Below, in pieces: positions 45,257 to 55,051 of a stretch of DNA of 64,000 nucleotides. Made by a program: the position numbers and the translations under genes. This DNA comes from Avidesulfovibrio sp964369685 (GTDB lineage Bacteria; Desulfobacterota; Desulfovibrionia; Desulfovibrionales; Desulfovibrionaceae). The notes beneath the pieces were generated by a model that searched no databases, was not told where the DNA came from, and was given only the letters and a program-made list of their open reading frames with translations. The first letter of the stretch is position 1; each line of letters starts with the position of its first letter. The stretch lies in assembly GCA_964369685.1 (NCBI GenBank), contig CAYJFB010000005.1:1-64000 (forward strand). Direction: 5' to 3'.

Positions 45257-45577
45257 TTAAATGCCGCAGGAACTGCCGCAAGAGCTGCCACAGCCGCCGC
45301 CGGCGTTTGGCAATGGATTTTCAGGGTCAATGGTAAAGCCCATATAGCTTAAATCAATAGAGGCTCCACCAATGGTTTCCAACAATTCCTTGGCTATGCA
45401 AACACTAAACCCGTCGACATCAAAAGTTTGGTCATCTTCAGTAGGCTCATCCAGAGCCAGTGCAAGTCGCGGGCCTTTTCAGCCACCGGCGGCAAGATAC
45501 AAACGAATGGGGGTTTTGTCTTTGCCTGTGAAATAGCCTTCCAGCTCTGCACGGGCTTTGTCAGTTATGGTAATCAT
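45257..45577 (-). CDS. IscA/HesB-type selenoprotein (in-frame UGA)
   Basis: Starting at ATG 45577 behind GGAGATAT, the frame runs 106 residues to TAA if one TGA (45481-45479, codon 33) is read as selenocysteine. The context is LYLAAGG-U-KGPRLALALDEP, where IscA/HesB relatives have cysteine in GGC. The frame after the TGA keeps the family pattern and ends in GGGCGSSCGSSCG, so it is not decayed. Twenty bases after the TGA, GGCTC-TGGAT-GAGCC (45458-45444) forms a stem with G in the second loop position, as expected of a bacterial SECIS. HesB-like selenoproteins are known from deltaproteobacteria. The protein would carry or deliver iron-sulfur clusters. Sec machinery lies outside the window. Confidence 0.82.
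45444..45458 (-). promoter_or_regulatory. Candidate bacterial SECIS element
   Basis: A 5-bp GC-rich stem with the loop UGGAU begins 20 bases after the UGA of the hesB gene. The apical loop starts 25 bases after the UGA, inside the range reported for bacterial SECIS elements, and contains the required early G. Confidence 0.65.
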
Positions 45578-45814
45578 GAGAATATCTCCACAAAAAGAAA
45601 GGTTATTTGAGGTCATATGTGTTGGTACTTTGTTGATAAAGTATGAACACGGTACCTTTTTTGTCGTTACTCCGACAACTGTACAATGCGTCCAAAAAAT
45701 GACTTTGTCAACCGCATCGTTATGAAAAACTCAGTCAATAAAAACAAGAAACAACATACCTGTTTTCTGAAAAAAGCAAAAATAAGAAAACCATTTTTTT
45801 AAAACCGGTTAATG

Positions 45815-46729
45815 TTACAATGCTTTCTTTGTTTCATGCCGTATACGTAACATAGGAATCCATGTAAGCAACAGAACCGATGCAAGGATGAGAAAAATGC
45901 CGATCCCCATATGTAATGTCATGCGTTCATGAAAGACCACAATTCCCACAAGTAATGCGGTAAGTGGTTCTGTTGCACCCAAGATAGCACTCATGACTGA
46001 ACCGATTTTTTTAATGGCTGCAATTAAAAGAATGTTTGCTAACACTGCCGTGATCAGTCCTGTTCCAAAGAGCATGGACCATTCAAACGTGGTGCGCGGC
46101 ATCATCATTGTGTTTGTGCAGAGCGCCACAAGTCCATTACATACGGCACAAATGATAAAAATATAACACGATAAAATGGCTTTTGAGATAGGTTCTTTCT
46201 GTATCGTATTGAGACCCATAATGTACAACGCATAGCACAAGCCGGCAAATAAACTTAAACCGATACCTATAGTGTTGACCTCAATGTGTTGTTCAAAAAA
46301 GCCTGAAAGCAACGCCACACCGAGACATATGATTAAGGAACAAAAAAACTTATACGTCTCAAAAGGTTCTTTAAAAAACAACACCATAAAGAGCATAACA
46401 AAGAAAGGGTTACTGAAAAACAGTGTTGTTGCAATGCCGCTTTGCAGAAGTGTTAATGCTTGAAAAAATGTGATAGTCGCCAAAAAATACACAAAGCCGG
46501 CACGAGTAACGAGGATGACTTGTTGAAAAGATAAACGAAATGTTCTTTTTTGTACGCAAGCAAAAAAAGCCATGATTAGGCTGGCAAAACTAAAACGGAA
46601 AAATAAATTTGCCGCAGTACTAAACCCGTCATGAGCCAGTGGTAAAAAAAAGAGCGGGATTAAGCCAAAAAAAACGGCAGAAAGCAACGCTTCAATAATG
46701 CCTACAAAATACGCTTTATTATGCATCAT
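45815..46729 (-). CDS. EamA/DMT-family exporter
   Basis: The 304-residue product has ten predicted membrane spans in two EamA repeats (about 10-140 and 150-290), the layout of drug/metabolite transporters that usually export amino acids or other metabolites. The second repeat holds SAILGATEPLTALLVG, a typical pattern. Substrate is unknown. It is transcribed alone, with ftsK and repeat copy C upstream. Confidence 0.82.
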   Translation of the reverse strand: MMHNKAYFVGIIEALLSAVFFGLIPLFFLPLAHDGFSTAANLFFRFSFASLIMAFFACVQKRTFRLSFQQVILVTRAGFVYFLATITFFQALTLLQSGIATTLFFSNPFFVMLFMVLFFKEPFETYKFFCSLIICLGVALLSGFFEQHIEVNTIGIGLSLFAGLCYALYIMGLNTIQKEPISKAILSCYIFIICAVCNGLVALCTNTMMMPRTTFEWSMLFGTGLITAVLANILLIAAIKKIGSVMSAILGATEPLTALLVGIVVFHERMTLHMGIGIFLILASVLLLTWIPMLRIRHETKKAL

Positions 46730-46816
46730 ATGATATCACTTGTAATAAGAGTGTTTTGCTTTATGCGTCGTGTACCTTTTGCTTGGGTAGAGAGAGACGC
46801 TCAGAGCGACACGACA

Positions 46817-46928
46817 CGCCGCACCTCAAACGCGATCAAGATTGATACGCAGAAACTGCGTTCTATTTTCGTGTTTGAGGTGCGGCGCGACAAGGGGTTT
46901 GGGGGGATTATCCCCCCAAAAAAATAAA
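46817..46928 (-). repeat. Two-hairpin 3' element, copy C
   Basis: Read from ftsK on the minus strand: T-rich tract, GGGGGG-ATAAT-CCCCCC (46917-46901), AAACCCCTTG, then an 18-bp stem with one wobble (46870-46887 with 46817-46834) enclosing ACGCAG-TTT-CTGCGT-type inner pairs (46847-46861). The arms differ in sequence from the other copies but pair as well. Confidence 0.75.
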
Positions 46929-46964
46929 CAAACAAAAATGAAACAACAAAAACAAAACGAAAAA

Positions 46965-49900
46965 TTAATCGGTAATGACGTCACGGGCGCGGTTGGCGTG
47001 GCCCGGAGGAGGAATGATGCCGTCTTGTTGCATTCGTTCAACAAAACGTGCGGCTTTGTTGAACCCGATTCGGAAGCGCCGTTGCAGTTTTGAAATAGAC
47101 AGTTTCTTAGGATCTTCAAGTGCAAATTGAACAATTTCTGCGTACATGGCGTCTTCATCGGAAAGGGTTGAGCTGTCTCCGCGGCGGCCTAAATCTGTAG
47201 CTTTTGGTGCACCCCATTCTGCAAAATCAACGACATAATTGGTTTCACACGTCGATTTCCAATAGCCAACTACGGCTTCAACATCTTCTTCGGAAACATA
47301 TGGGCCGTGCAATCTGCGTGGACTTGTGCCGCTGGGTTTGAAAAGCATATCTCCATTACCGAGCAAGGCGTCTGCGCCTGTTGTGTCTAGAATAGTGCGT
47401 GAATCGTGCCCATTGGATACCTTAAATGCCACACGGCTTGGAAAATTGGCTTTAATAAGCCCTGTAACAACATCTACACTCGGCCGTTGTGTTGCTATGA
47501 TTAAATGGATGCCCGCAGCGCGAGCCAACTGTGCCAAACGCACGATAGCCGTTTCAACGTCTTTTCCCGCGGTAAGCATCAAATCTGCCAATTCATCAAC
47601 AACAATAACCAAATACGGCATCGGTTGCATATCGATGAGTTCAGGGTTACGCACGGGATCCATATTACGGATTCTTTCGTTGTATGTTTGAATGTTACGT
47701 ACGCCGGCATTCGACAAACGAGCATAGCGTTGATCCATTTCATGAACAACCCACTCCAACGCGTTTTTGGCCAATCCCGGATCAGACACAACAGGGTGAA
47801 TTAAATGTGGTAAATCTTTATACATCGCCAATTCAACCACTTTGGGATCAATCAACAACAGACGCATTTCGTTGGGCGTAGCTTTGTATAGCAAGCTCAG
47901 TAGCAACGCGTTAATACAGACACTTTTCCCAGAACCTGTTGTTCCGCCAACCAAAAGATGCGGCATTTTCATTAAATCGGCAGTGACAGGTTTACCGCTG
48001 ATGTCTGCACCCAATGTGAGTGTCAAGAGGGAAGACGCGTCTTGAAAAGCCGAAGATTCCAATAAGCGACGAAAATTGACGGTGGCACGACTTTCATTAG
48101 GGATTTCAATGCCCACAGTATCTTGACCGGGGATAGGATGAATACGAACAGCCAAGGCCTTTAAACTCATGGCAATATCTTGTGTCAAGCCAAGAATTCG
48201 TGAAACTTTGACACCGGGAGCAGGGCGCAACTCAAATAATGTGACAACAGGCCCCGGAGTAACTCTGACCAATTCCGCACGCACACCAAAGTTGCCGATA
48301 CACGTCATCAGTTGCTCACCTTTGGCATTCATGGTTGACTGATCGGGGACTTGATCGCTTTCTGTCGGCTCGCTCAAAAGTGTGACAGGCGGCAAGTCGA
48401 GTGCCATGCTTTCGGGGAGCGTTTGCGCGTTCAAGTGCTGTTCCGGTGGGGTGTTGAGTGCATCCAGAACCGACAAAGCAGACGACAATACGTCGTCAGG
48501 TGTTTGCCTTGGTGTCTCATCAGGTTGGTTTTCGTCTGTTGTATGCACATTCTGTGTCACGAAATCTTCATGTGTCGCGAGGTCTTGATGTGCCGTGAGG
48601 GCTTCTGTAAGGCGAACAGGAGATTCTGTTTCTGCAACGGAAACGTGCGTGCGCGCGTGCGGTACTGTTTTCTTTTCCGTGTTGTTTTCTTGCGTCTGTG
48701 GTGGAGACACGCTTTTGGTCTGTGGTTCTAATAAGGCTGTCGGAGGTTGACGTTTGGCCAGTAACACAGGTTGTGCCGGGGGTTGTTGTGTGGCAATATG
48801 TGTGCTGGAAAACGCCGAATCCGTTGTGTCAGTCATGGTTGACAACGGGTTGACCGTTTGTAAAAAATCTTCTGTCGGGGTTGGTTCATAGTGGGTGGGC
48901 GATGTGGCATAGGTGTTTTTCCCACTGGGTTTACGCAACACGACGGGTTTGGCTCGTACAGGTGCGAGGATAGAAACAGTCTCTGCTACGGATGGTTCGG
49001 TCGTTTGTTGATGTTGGGTATATTGCGACACCTCATTGTCTTGTGAGAGTGCGTTATCTTGTGATAATTCAAGATGTTGTGAACGCGTATTGTCTTTTGA
49101 AAAATCAACATCGCCAAGGTTTTCGTGTTCAGCAGCAAACAGCTCTGTGGGGTCGGCGTGCACGACGGGCAACATGTTGTCACCATAGCCTGCCGTTTCT
49201 GTTAACGCTTTGGCGGATTCCGATGCCTCTTCTATTCTATTTGATTGAATATCTTGCGTTGCCGAAAGGGGGTCGGAGATTTGTTTTGTGTGCGTAACAG
49301 TAAGCAATTTTTCGCTTTGGGTTGTCGTTGTCGAGATCTTTTCGTCTTCAATGGGGCTATGCGGTTCTTCGGTTGAGAGTGTTTGGTTCTTTTTTACTGC
49401 GGTTTCTTCTTTTTCTGAAAGAGAATCAAAGTGCTCATGCTCAGGAGGTTGATGACTTAATTTGAGAACAGCTGCAGTGAGAGAAGGATACCCCATCACA
49501 GGTGGGGCTTCTTCTGCGGAATCCTCTGTATGAATAGAAAGCAACGCTATGGTTTTTTCTGTTTTTTCATTGTTCGGATCTGCGCCGCGAAGTTTGGCAA
49601 ACGTTTGTAAAAAACGATGTTTGAGTTTGCGTTCTTCCATGAACAGACAAAATGTATACCACCCCTGTTGCAACAAATCCATCCAACGCAAACCAAAAGC
49701 CAATTCAATGGACATGCAAAACACAAACAGCCAAATGAGGCCGGAACCAAAATATCCTGTTGTGGCAGAAATGAGCTTATAAAGCGATAGCCCCAACATG
49801 CCGCCACCGACAACGTCGCCAATACCAATTTGCCAAGCTGCCCCCACCGTGATCAAGCAGCCCGTCAATAACACAAAACCCATCCAACGCCACCAAGGCA

Positions 49901-50219
49901 TATTGAACCAGTCAGAAAAACACCCTGCACCCCAAACCAAAAACAATGCAGGCCACACAAACGCCGCCAACCCAAAAAGATCAACCAAAAGTCCGCTTAA
50001 ATAGGCTCCAAACATGCCGCCACTGTTGTGGATTTCATTGGCTGTACTGACAACATGGTTGATGCCCGGATCTTGATGATTGTATGTCACGAGGGTTAAC
50101 AATAAAAAAAGTCCCCAAAACAATAACAAAAGACCCAGCATCTCGCGAACAACAAGACGTCGGTTTCGTTTTTGGGAGTTGGACTCGGCAGAATGTTTTT
50201 TGTTATGCAAGGTTACCAC
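46965..50219 (-). CDS. ftsK: FtsK/SpoIIIE DNA translocase
   Basis: FtsK pumps chromosome ends through the closing septum and activates XerCD recombination. The 1084-residue product has four N-terminal membrane spans (about 25-190), a long Glu/Gln/Thr-rich linker (about 220-640) with repeats such as LSQDNALSQDNEVSQ, the motor domain with Walker A GTTGSGKS near 755 and Walker B YLVIVVDELADL, and the C-terminal winged-helix gamma domain that reads KOPS. The likely start is a GTG at 50219 with AAGGA 9 bases before it. Confidence 0.94.
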   Translation of the reverse strand: MVTLHNKKHSAESNSQKRNRRLVVREMLGLLLLFWGLFLLLTLVTYNHQDPGINHVVSTANEIHNSGGMFGAYLSGLLVDLFGLAAFVWPALFLVWGAGCFSDWFNMPWWRWMGFVLLTGCLITVGAAWQIGIGDVVGGGMLGLSLYKLISATTGYFGSGLIWLFVFCMSIELAFGLRWMDLLQQGWYTFCLFMEERKLKHRFLQTFAKLRGADPNNEKTEKTIALLSIHTEDSAEEAPPVMGYPSLTAAVLKLSHQPPEHEHFDSLSEKEETAVKKNQTLSTEEPHSPIEDEKISTTTTQSEKLLTVTHTKQISDPLSATQDIQSNRIEEASESAKALTETAGYGDNMLPVVHADPTELFAAEHENLGDVDFSKDNTRSQHLELSQDNALSQDNEVSQYTQHQQTTEPSVAETVSILAPVRAKPVVLRKPSGKNTYATSPTHYEPTPTEDFLQTVNPLSTMTDTTDSAFSSTHIATQQPPAQPVLLAKRQPPTALLEPQTKSVSPPQTQENNTEKKTVPHARTHVSVAETESPVRLTEALTAHQDLATHEDFVTQNVHTTDENQPDETPRQTPDDVLSSALSVLDALNTPPEQHLNAQTLPESMALDLPPVTLLSEPTESDQVPDQSTMNAKGEQLMTCIGNFGVRAELVRVTPGPVVTLFELRPAPGVKVSRILGLTQDIAMSLKALAVRIHPIPGQDTVGIEIPNESRATVNFRRLLESSAFQDASSLLTLTLGADISGKPVTADLMKMPHLLVGGTTGSGKSVCINALLLSLLYKATPNEMRLLLIDPKVVELAMYKDLPHLIHPVVSDPGLAKNALEWVVHEMDQRYARLSNAGVRNIQTYNERIRNMDPVRNPELIDMQPMPYLVIVVDELADLMLTAGKDVETAIVRLAQLARAAGIHLIIATQRPSVDVVTGLIKANFPSRVAFKVSNGHDSRTILDTTGADALLGNGDMLFKPSGTSPRRLHGPYVSEEDVEAVVGYWKSTCETNYVVDFAEWGAPKATDLGRRGDSSTLSDEDAMYAEIVQFALEDPKKLSISKLQRRFRIGFNKAARFVERMQQDGIIPPPGHANRARDVITD

Positions 50220-50261
50220 GAAAGCGTATCCTTGAAGCGCGTTTTTTGAGTGTGTGTGGGG

Positions 50262-50284
50262 TAGGGGAAGTGAATCTTCCCCTA
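50262..50284 (-). terminator. G-rich hairpin after efp
   Basis: TAGGGGAAG and CTTCCCCTA form a perfect 9-bp stem with a 5-base loop, 23 bases after the efp stop. No T run follows, as with several other 3' hairpins in this window. Confidence 0.5.
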
Positions 50285-50306
50285 AAGAATCGTTTGCACA
50301 ACGGCG

Positions 50307-50864
50307 TTATTCACGTCCCAAATAATCGCGAGAACGGGTGTCCACTTTGACACGATCGCCTTCATTCACAAAAATCGGCACTTGAATCACCACACCGGTT
50401 TCAAGTTTTGCGGGTTTTGTGACGTTGCTGACAGTATCGCCTTTTGCGCCCGGTTCGGTATGGACAACAGCAAGAACCATGGTTACAGGTATTTCAATAT
50501 CAATGGGCTTTTCGTTATATAAGAGTACACGACATTGCTGAGCATCCAATAAAAAATCGGCTTTGTCACCGCAGATTTCGGCAGGCATGTCGAGTTGTTC
50601 ATACGTTGTCAGATCCATGAAGATAAGGTTTTTGTCTTCATGGTATAAAAACTGCATGTCACGGCTTTCAAGGTTGGGTTGTTCTACTTTTTCGCCAGAA
50701 CGAAAGGTGTTGTCCAAAACCCGACCGTTGAGAATGTTGCGTAACTTTGTACGCACCATAGCGCCGCCTTTACCGGGTTTAAAGTGTTGAAAGTCAATAA
50801 TTTCATAAGGTGTTCCATCAATTTGAATTTTGAGACCCTTACGAAAATCTGTTGTAGAATACAT
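50307..50864 (-). CDS. efp: Elongation factor P
   Basis: EF-P relieves ribosome stalling at proline stretches. The 185-residue product has the three beta-barrel domains of the family, and the tip loop FKPGKGGAMVR presents K32, the residue modified in lysine-type EF-Ps. GGAGGACAC stands before ATG 50864; the frame extends upstream but without a ribosome site. ftsK follows 87 bases downstream on the same strand. Confidence 0.96.
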   Translation of the reverse strand: MYSTTDFRKGLKIQIDGTPYEIIDFQHFKPGKGGAMVRTKLRNILNGRVLDNTFRSGEKVEQPNLESRDMQFLYHEDKNLIFMDLTTYEQLDMPAEICGDKADFLLDAQQCRVLLYNEKPIDIEIPVTMVLAVVHTEPGAKGDTVSNVTKPAKLETGVVIQVPIFVNEGDRVKVDTRSRDYLGRE

Positions 50865-51142
50865 GTGTCCTCCGGCTAAACATGCTTTGTGCAACGGTTG
50901 TCCCCGCATTGCAAACGTGTGTGTGAGATTTGTTGCACAGCTCAAAGTCAGTTATAAACATACCAATAACATAAGCTCGAAAAAACCACATCTTGCGTTT
51001 CAGGTGAAGGTGCGTTATTTCGAGGAGTTCCCTATAGCCTTAATCTGTCATTATCGGTGATTGAGCGACTGTTGTCAACACCGAAACCATAAAGGGAACA
51101 GCGCAGCGTTGCCATACACGCTCTATACAAGAAGGAATTGTT

Positions 51143-51811
51143 ATGCCTCTACGCTATACCCCAACACTCACACTCGCCGCCACCACTTTCAATGCAGGAC
51201 AAGTGAATGATCATCTGAAACAACTTGCCCTCACACAAGAACCGCAAATCGCTTTGGCAGGGCGTTCAAATGTGGGAAAATCATCCTTGATCAATGCCTT
51301 GGCACAACGAAAAAAATTGGCAAAAACAAGCTCCACACCGGGAAAAACCCGTTCAATCAATTTTTATCATGTTGAACCCGGAAGTTTTTCTTTGGCCGAT
51401 TTGCCCGGATACGGGTACGCACGATGTAGTCGAGAAGAACGCGCCGCATGGGCAAAATTGATTGATCATTATATCAAAACCGTCGGAACACAACTCTGCG
51501 GCTTGGCACTGCTCATCGACTCGCGTTTGGAACCGCAACGCTTGGATCTGGAACTGGCAGACTACGCGCGAGGCAACGGTTTAATCCTTATACCTGTCTT
51601 GACCAAAGCCGACAAATGCAAACAACGTGAGCTGGCCGTTCGGCAAAAACAATGGCAAGAAAACCTTGATAACATCAAGCCGTTGGCGGTTTCTTCCGCA
51701 ACAGGACGTGGTATCCAAGAATTATGGATGGCCATTTTGGATCGTGTCGGTTGTCGGCACACGGTTTTTACCGCAGACCAAACAGACGGTAAGAACGCTT
51801 TACCTTCATAA
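51143..51811 (+). CDS. engB: Ribosome biogenesis GTPase YihA/YsxC
   Basis: EngB is a small GTPase needed for assembly of the large ribosomal subunit. The 222-residue product shows G1 GRSNVGKSS near 40, G3 DLPGYGYA near 82 and G4 TKADK near 150. AAGAAGGAATTG lies before the ATG. It is slightly longer than usual because of a C-terminal tail. Confidence 0.93.
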   Translation: MPLRYTPTLTLAATTFNAGQVNDHLKQLALTQEPQIALAGRSNVGKSSLINALAQRKKLAKTSSTPGKTRSINFYHVEPGSFSLADLPGYGYARCSREERAAWAKLIDHYIKTVGTQLCGLALLIDSRLEPQRLDLELADYARGNGLILIPVLTKADKCKQRELAVRQKQWQENLDNIKPLAVSSATGRGIQELWMAILDRVGCRHTVFTADQTDGKNALPS

Positions 51812-52009
51812 AAAAACAGGCTATTTTTTGTGGAAAGACACTTTACCTGTAAAAGATGTAAAAATTGTGAAAATAAACATAAAAAATCATGATGGCAAAT
51901 GTGAAAATCGTGTTTGTTTTCCTTTTTAAAATCAGTATTGTGTTTGTTTTTTCAAAAATACGGTTCAACACACATATATTCACCCCTTACGTAAGATGAA
52001 ATACCGATC

Positions 52010-54583
52010 ATGACACATACACACGATGTTGAAAAAACAACACACACACACGGAACTGACGTCAATACGACTGATACCATAGCCGACGACACACTCACAC
52101 TCGAAACACAACCCAAAGCCGATTCGCACCCTCCCCAAAAAAAATCTTCAAAATGGAAAACGTTTTTAAAGATTCTTTTCATTCTTGCCCTCATCGGTTT
52201 GAGTGCTTCGGGGGTGTTGGCGTTTTCCGTATACCAATGGGCAAGCAACGATCTGCCGAATTTTACCCGTTTGGCTGATTATCGCCCCCCGTTGGCAACG
52301 ACGGTGTTGGCGCGAGACGGCAGTATCATGGGCTTGTTTTATAATGAAAAACGTTTCTTTGTTGAACTGGATGAAGTGTCTCCGTATTTACCCAAAGCGA
52401 TTTTGGCTGTGGAAGATGCCGAATTTTATACACATGTCGGTGTCAATCCCATGGCAATTCTGCGTGCGGCAATCATCAATTTTCAATCGGGTAAAGCGAC
52501 ACAAGGCGGCAGTACCATCACGCAGCAAGTGATCAAACGCTTGGTGCTTTCCCCCGAAAGAACCTATGAACGAAAACTGAAAGAAGCCATTTTGGCTTAT
52601 CGATTGGAAAAAGCGCTTACAAAAGACGAGATCTTGACCATCTATATGAATCAAACCTTTCTCGGTTCCAATGCTTATGGCGTGGAAGCTGCTGCACGCA
52701 CGTATTTTGGTCGACACGCCAAAGATCTCACGCTTGCTCAAAGCGCGCTGATTGCCGGCTTGCCTCAAGCGCCTTCGGCATACAATCCTTATCGCAATCC
52801 CCAAGCAGCCAAAACAAGACAACTGCATGTGCTTTCACGAATGCGCACCTTGGATTGGATCTCTGAGGCTGACTATCAAGACGCTGTTCAAGAACCGTTG
52901 ACGTATATATCCATGGCAGAAAACCTCGGCTGGGAAGGCGCGTGGTATCTTGAAGAAGTCCGTCGCAAACTGATTGATATGTTCAGCGAAAGTAACGCAC
53001 GTCGTATGGGTCTTGAATTGCCGCTCTATGGCGAACAGGCCGTATATGAATTGGGTCTGACTGTGCAAACGTCTTTGGAACCCACAGCGCAACGTGCCGC
53101 AGACAAGGCCTTGCGTGACGGTCTTGAAGCCACAGATAAACGACACGGTTGGCGTGGCGCACAACAAACGGTACCGCAAGAACAACTTGAAACAACCATT
53201 GCCAATATCGCCTTTGCCCCTCAACAGTTATCGGAAAACGGCTGGACAAAAGCTGTCGTCACTGCTGTAGAAAAAAACGCCGCCGATGTACGCATGGGGC
53301 TCTATCAAGGACGGATCGAGCTCAAAGGCATGAGTTGGGCGCGAGAACCCAACCCCAAAATTGCCGCAGTCTACGCTCCCGCGGTGAAAGACGCAACGAC
53401 GGTATTAAAAGTCGGTGACGTTATTTGGGTTTCTGCACGCGAGGAAAATAAACCCAAAAGCAAAGAACGCATCCCCTATGATCCGTTAACCGTCACGCCC
53501 GACACTGTCATTCCGCTCAATTTACAACAATATCCTGTTGTGCAGGGTGCGTTGGTGTCTATGGAATCGCATACGGGTGATGTGATTGCTTTGACGGGTG
53601 GTTATAGCTTTTCGGGAAGCCAATTCAACCGTGCCACGCAGGCCAAACGCCAACCCGGTTCGTCTTTTAAATCTATCGTTTATTCTACGGCCTTAGATAA
53701 CGGTTTTACCCCCGGAACGATTGTTATTGATGCGCCTGTTGTGCAAATCGATGAAACGACCAGTCAAATGTGGCGTCCGAGTAACTTTGAAAACAATTTC
53801 CGTGGCCCCATGTTGTTGCGTACGGCTTTGGCGTTGTCGCGCAATTTGTGTACGATTCGTGTTGCACAACAAGTGGGTGTGGCTCCGATTATTGAACGTG
53901 CACACGCTTTGGGCCTGCAGGGTGAATTTCCCGAGTATTTATCCATTGCCCTTGGTGCGATTGAAGCGACACCTTTGGATATGGCACAAGTTTACGCCGT
54001 GTTTTCTAACGGCGGAGCACGAGTTGAACCGCGTTTTATCTTGAGTATCAAAGATTTTTGGGGTAATACGCTGTACGCACCCGAACCGGAACGCGAACAG
54101 GTGATCTCGCCGCAAAATGCCTATCTCATGCAATATTTGTTGAAAGAAGTCGTCAATGCAGGTACGGGAACCAAAGCCAAAGTGTTAGAACGGCCCGTTG
54201 CAGGGAAAACAGGCACTTCCAACGAAGAACGCGATGCATGGTTTCTTGGTTTTACTCCACAGCTTGTTACGGGGGTGTATGTGGGCTATGATCAAGTCAA
54301 ACCCATGGGCAAATTTGAAACAGGGGGCAATGTGGCCTTGCCTATCTTTGTAGACTATTCAAAGACAGCCTTGGCAGCCTATCCTATCGAAGACTTCCCG
54401 GAACCGCCGGCCATAACCAACTTGACGGTGGATAAAACCACAGGCAAACTGGCTTTGCCTACAGCAGAAAATTCAATCACCATGCCTTTTTATGTCGGGA
54501 CAGGACCTGCAGTCGATGCCGAAACGGCAAACAGAGAACAATTGGTTGAACAAGGTGAAAATCTGCTTAAGCAGCTATTTTAA
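52010..54583 (+). CDS. mrcA: Class A penicillin-binding protein 1A
   Basis: The product polymerises and cross-links peptidoglycan at the outer face of the inner membrane. It has 857 residues: a His/Thr-rich cytoplasmic start (THTHD repeats), one membrane span (about 55-77), a glycosyltransferase domain (about 95-270, with EDAEFYTHVG and GGSTITQQ), an OB-like insert, and a transpeptidase domain with the serine in QPGSSFK, SRN and KTGTS. The start is unusual in its histidine content and may bind metal. A matching LpoA-like lipoprotein is encoded at 29083. Confidence 0.94.
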   Translation: MTHTHDVEKTTHTHGTDVNTTDTIADDTLTLETQPKADSHPPQKKSSKWKTFLKILFILALIGLSASGVLAFSVYQWASNDLPNFTRLADYRPPLATTVLARDGSIMGLFYNEKRFFVELDEVSPYLPKAILAVEDAEFYTHVGVNPMAILRAAIINFQSGKATQGGSTITQQVIKRLVLSPERTYERKLKEAILAYRLEKALTKDEILTIYMNQTFLGSNAYGVEAAARTYFGRHAKDLTLAQSALIAGLPQAPSAYNPYRNPQAAKTRQLHVLSRMRTLDWISEADYQDAVQEPLTYISMAENLGWEGAWYLEEVRRKLIDMFSESNARRMGLELPLYGEQAVYELGLTVQTSLEPTAQRAADKALRDGLEATDKRHGWRGAQQTVPQEQLETTIANIAFAPQQLSENGWTKAVVTAVEKNAADVRMGLYQGRIELKGMSWAREPNPKIAAVYAPAVKDATTVLKVGDVIWVSAREENKPKSKERIPYDPLTVTPDTVIPLNLQQYPVVQGALVSMESHTGDVIALTGGYSFSGSQFNRATQAKRQPGSSFKSIVYSTALDNGFTPGTIVIDAPVVQIDETTSQMWRPSNFENNFRGPMLLRTALALSRNLCTIRVAQQVGVAPIIERAHALGLQGEFPEYLSIALGAIEATPLDMAQVYAVFSNGGARVEPRFILSIKDFWGNTLYAPEPEREQVISPQNAYLMQYLLKEVVNAGTGTKAKVLERPVAGKTGTSNEERDAWFLGFTPQLVTGVYVGYDQVKPMGKFETGGNVALPIFVDYSKTALAAYPIEDFPEPPAITNLTVDKTTGKLALPTAENSITMPFYVGTGPAVDAETANREQLVEQGENLLKQLF

Positions 54584-54611
54584 CTGATTCTAAAGATAAA
54601 GGACTCTTTCA

Positions 54612-54941
54612 ATGATAAAGCACGCGTTTTTGTTTTCTTTTGTTACTTTACTTACCGTCGGCAGCGCTCAAGCCATGCCCGAGAAAGCCCAAGACCGTTT
54701 TGCTCAAATGGACACCGATAAGAACGGTACGGTCAGTTGGGAAGAATTTTCGACAGCCATTCCGAGTATGCGCGAGCAAGCCTTTGACAGTATAGATACA
54801 GATAAGAATAAGGCCATCAATCGTGAAGAATGGAATACGTTTTCTGTAGGCCACGGAAAACCGCAGGGTATGCCCATGCAAGGCATGCCTTCGCAAGGTA
54901 AACCGACAGGCAAGCCCTTGATTACGCCTCCGAGTCAGTAA
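54612..54941 (+). CDS. Secreted EF-hand protein
   Basis: The 109-residue product has a signal peptide (cleavage after SAQA) and two EF-hand loops, DTDKNGTVSWEEF and DTDKNKAINREEW, which probably bind calcium. The tail is a Pro/Gly/Met repeat (GMPMQGMPSQGKPTG). A ribosome site (AAAGGA) precedes the ATG. It lies 28 bases after the PBP gene and could be co-transcribed. Function beyond calcium binding is unknown. Confidence 0.82.
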   Translation: MIKHAFLFSFVTLLTVGSAQAMPEKAQDRFAQMDTDKNGTVSWEEFSTAIPSMREQAFDSIDTDKNKAINREEWNTFSVGHGKPQGMPMQGMPSQGKPTGKPLITPPSQ

Positions 54942-54989
54942 GTCTTTTCATGGTCTATGTCGCGTACAAAAAGTCAAATGGCTCTATAA

Positions 54990-55036
54990 CAAGCCGAACC
55001 TTTTGGGTTCGGCAATGTTCATTCTTTTTTTTATTT
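54990..55036 (+). terminator. Terminator before glnS
   Basis: GCCGAACC and GGGTTCGGC pair around TTTT, followed after about 10 bases by a long T run. It ends the PBP/EF-hand transcript. Confidence 0.65.
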
Positions 55037-55051
55037 TAAGGTACATGTATC

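Noticed and set aside
45479..45481. hesB as a pseudogene with a nonsense mutation
   Set aside because: Sequence after the TGA keeps frame, family motifs and the C-terminal cysteine cluster, the TGA is exactly at a redox cysteine position, and a SECIS-like stem follows.
45428..45610. Plus-strand frame opposite hesB
   Set aside because: It is the antisense shadow of the selenoprotein gene and has no ribosome site.
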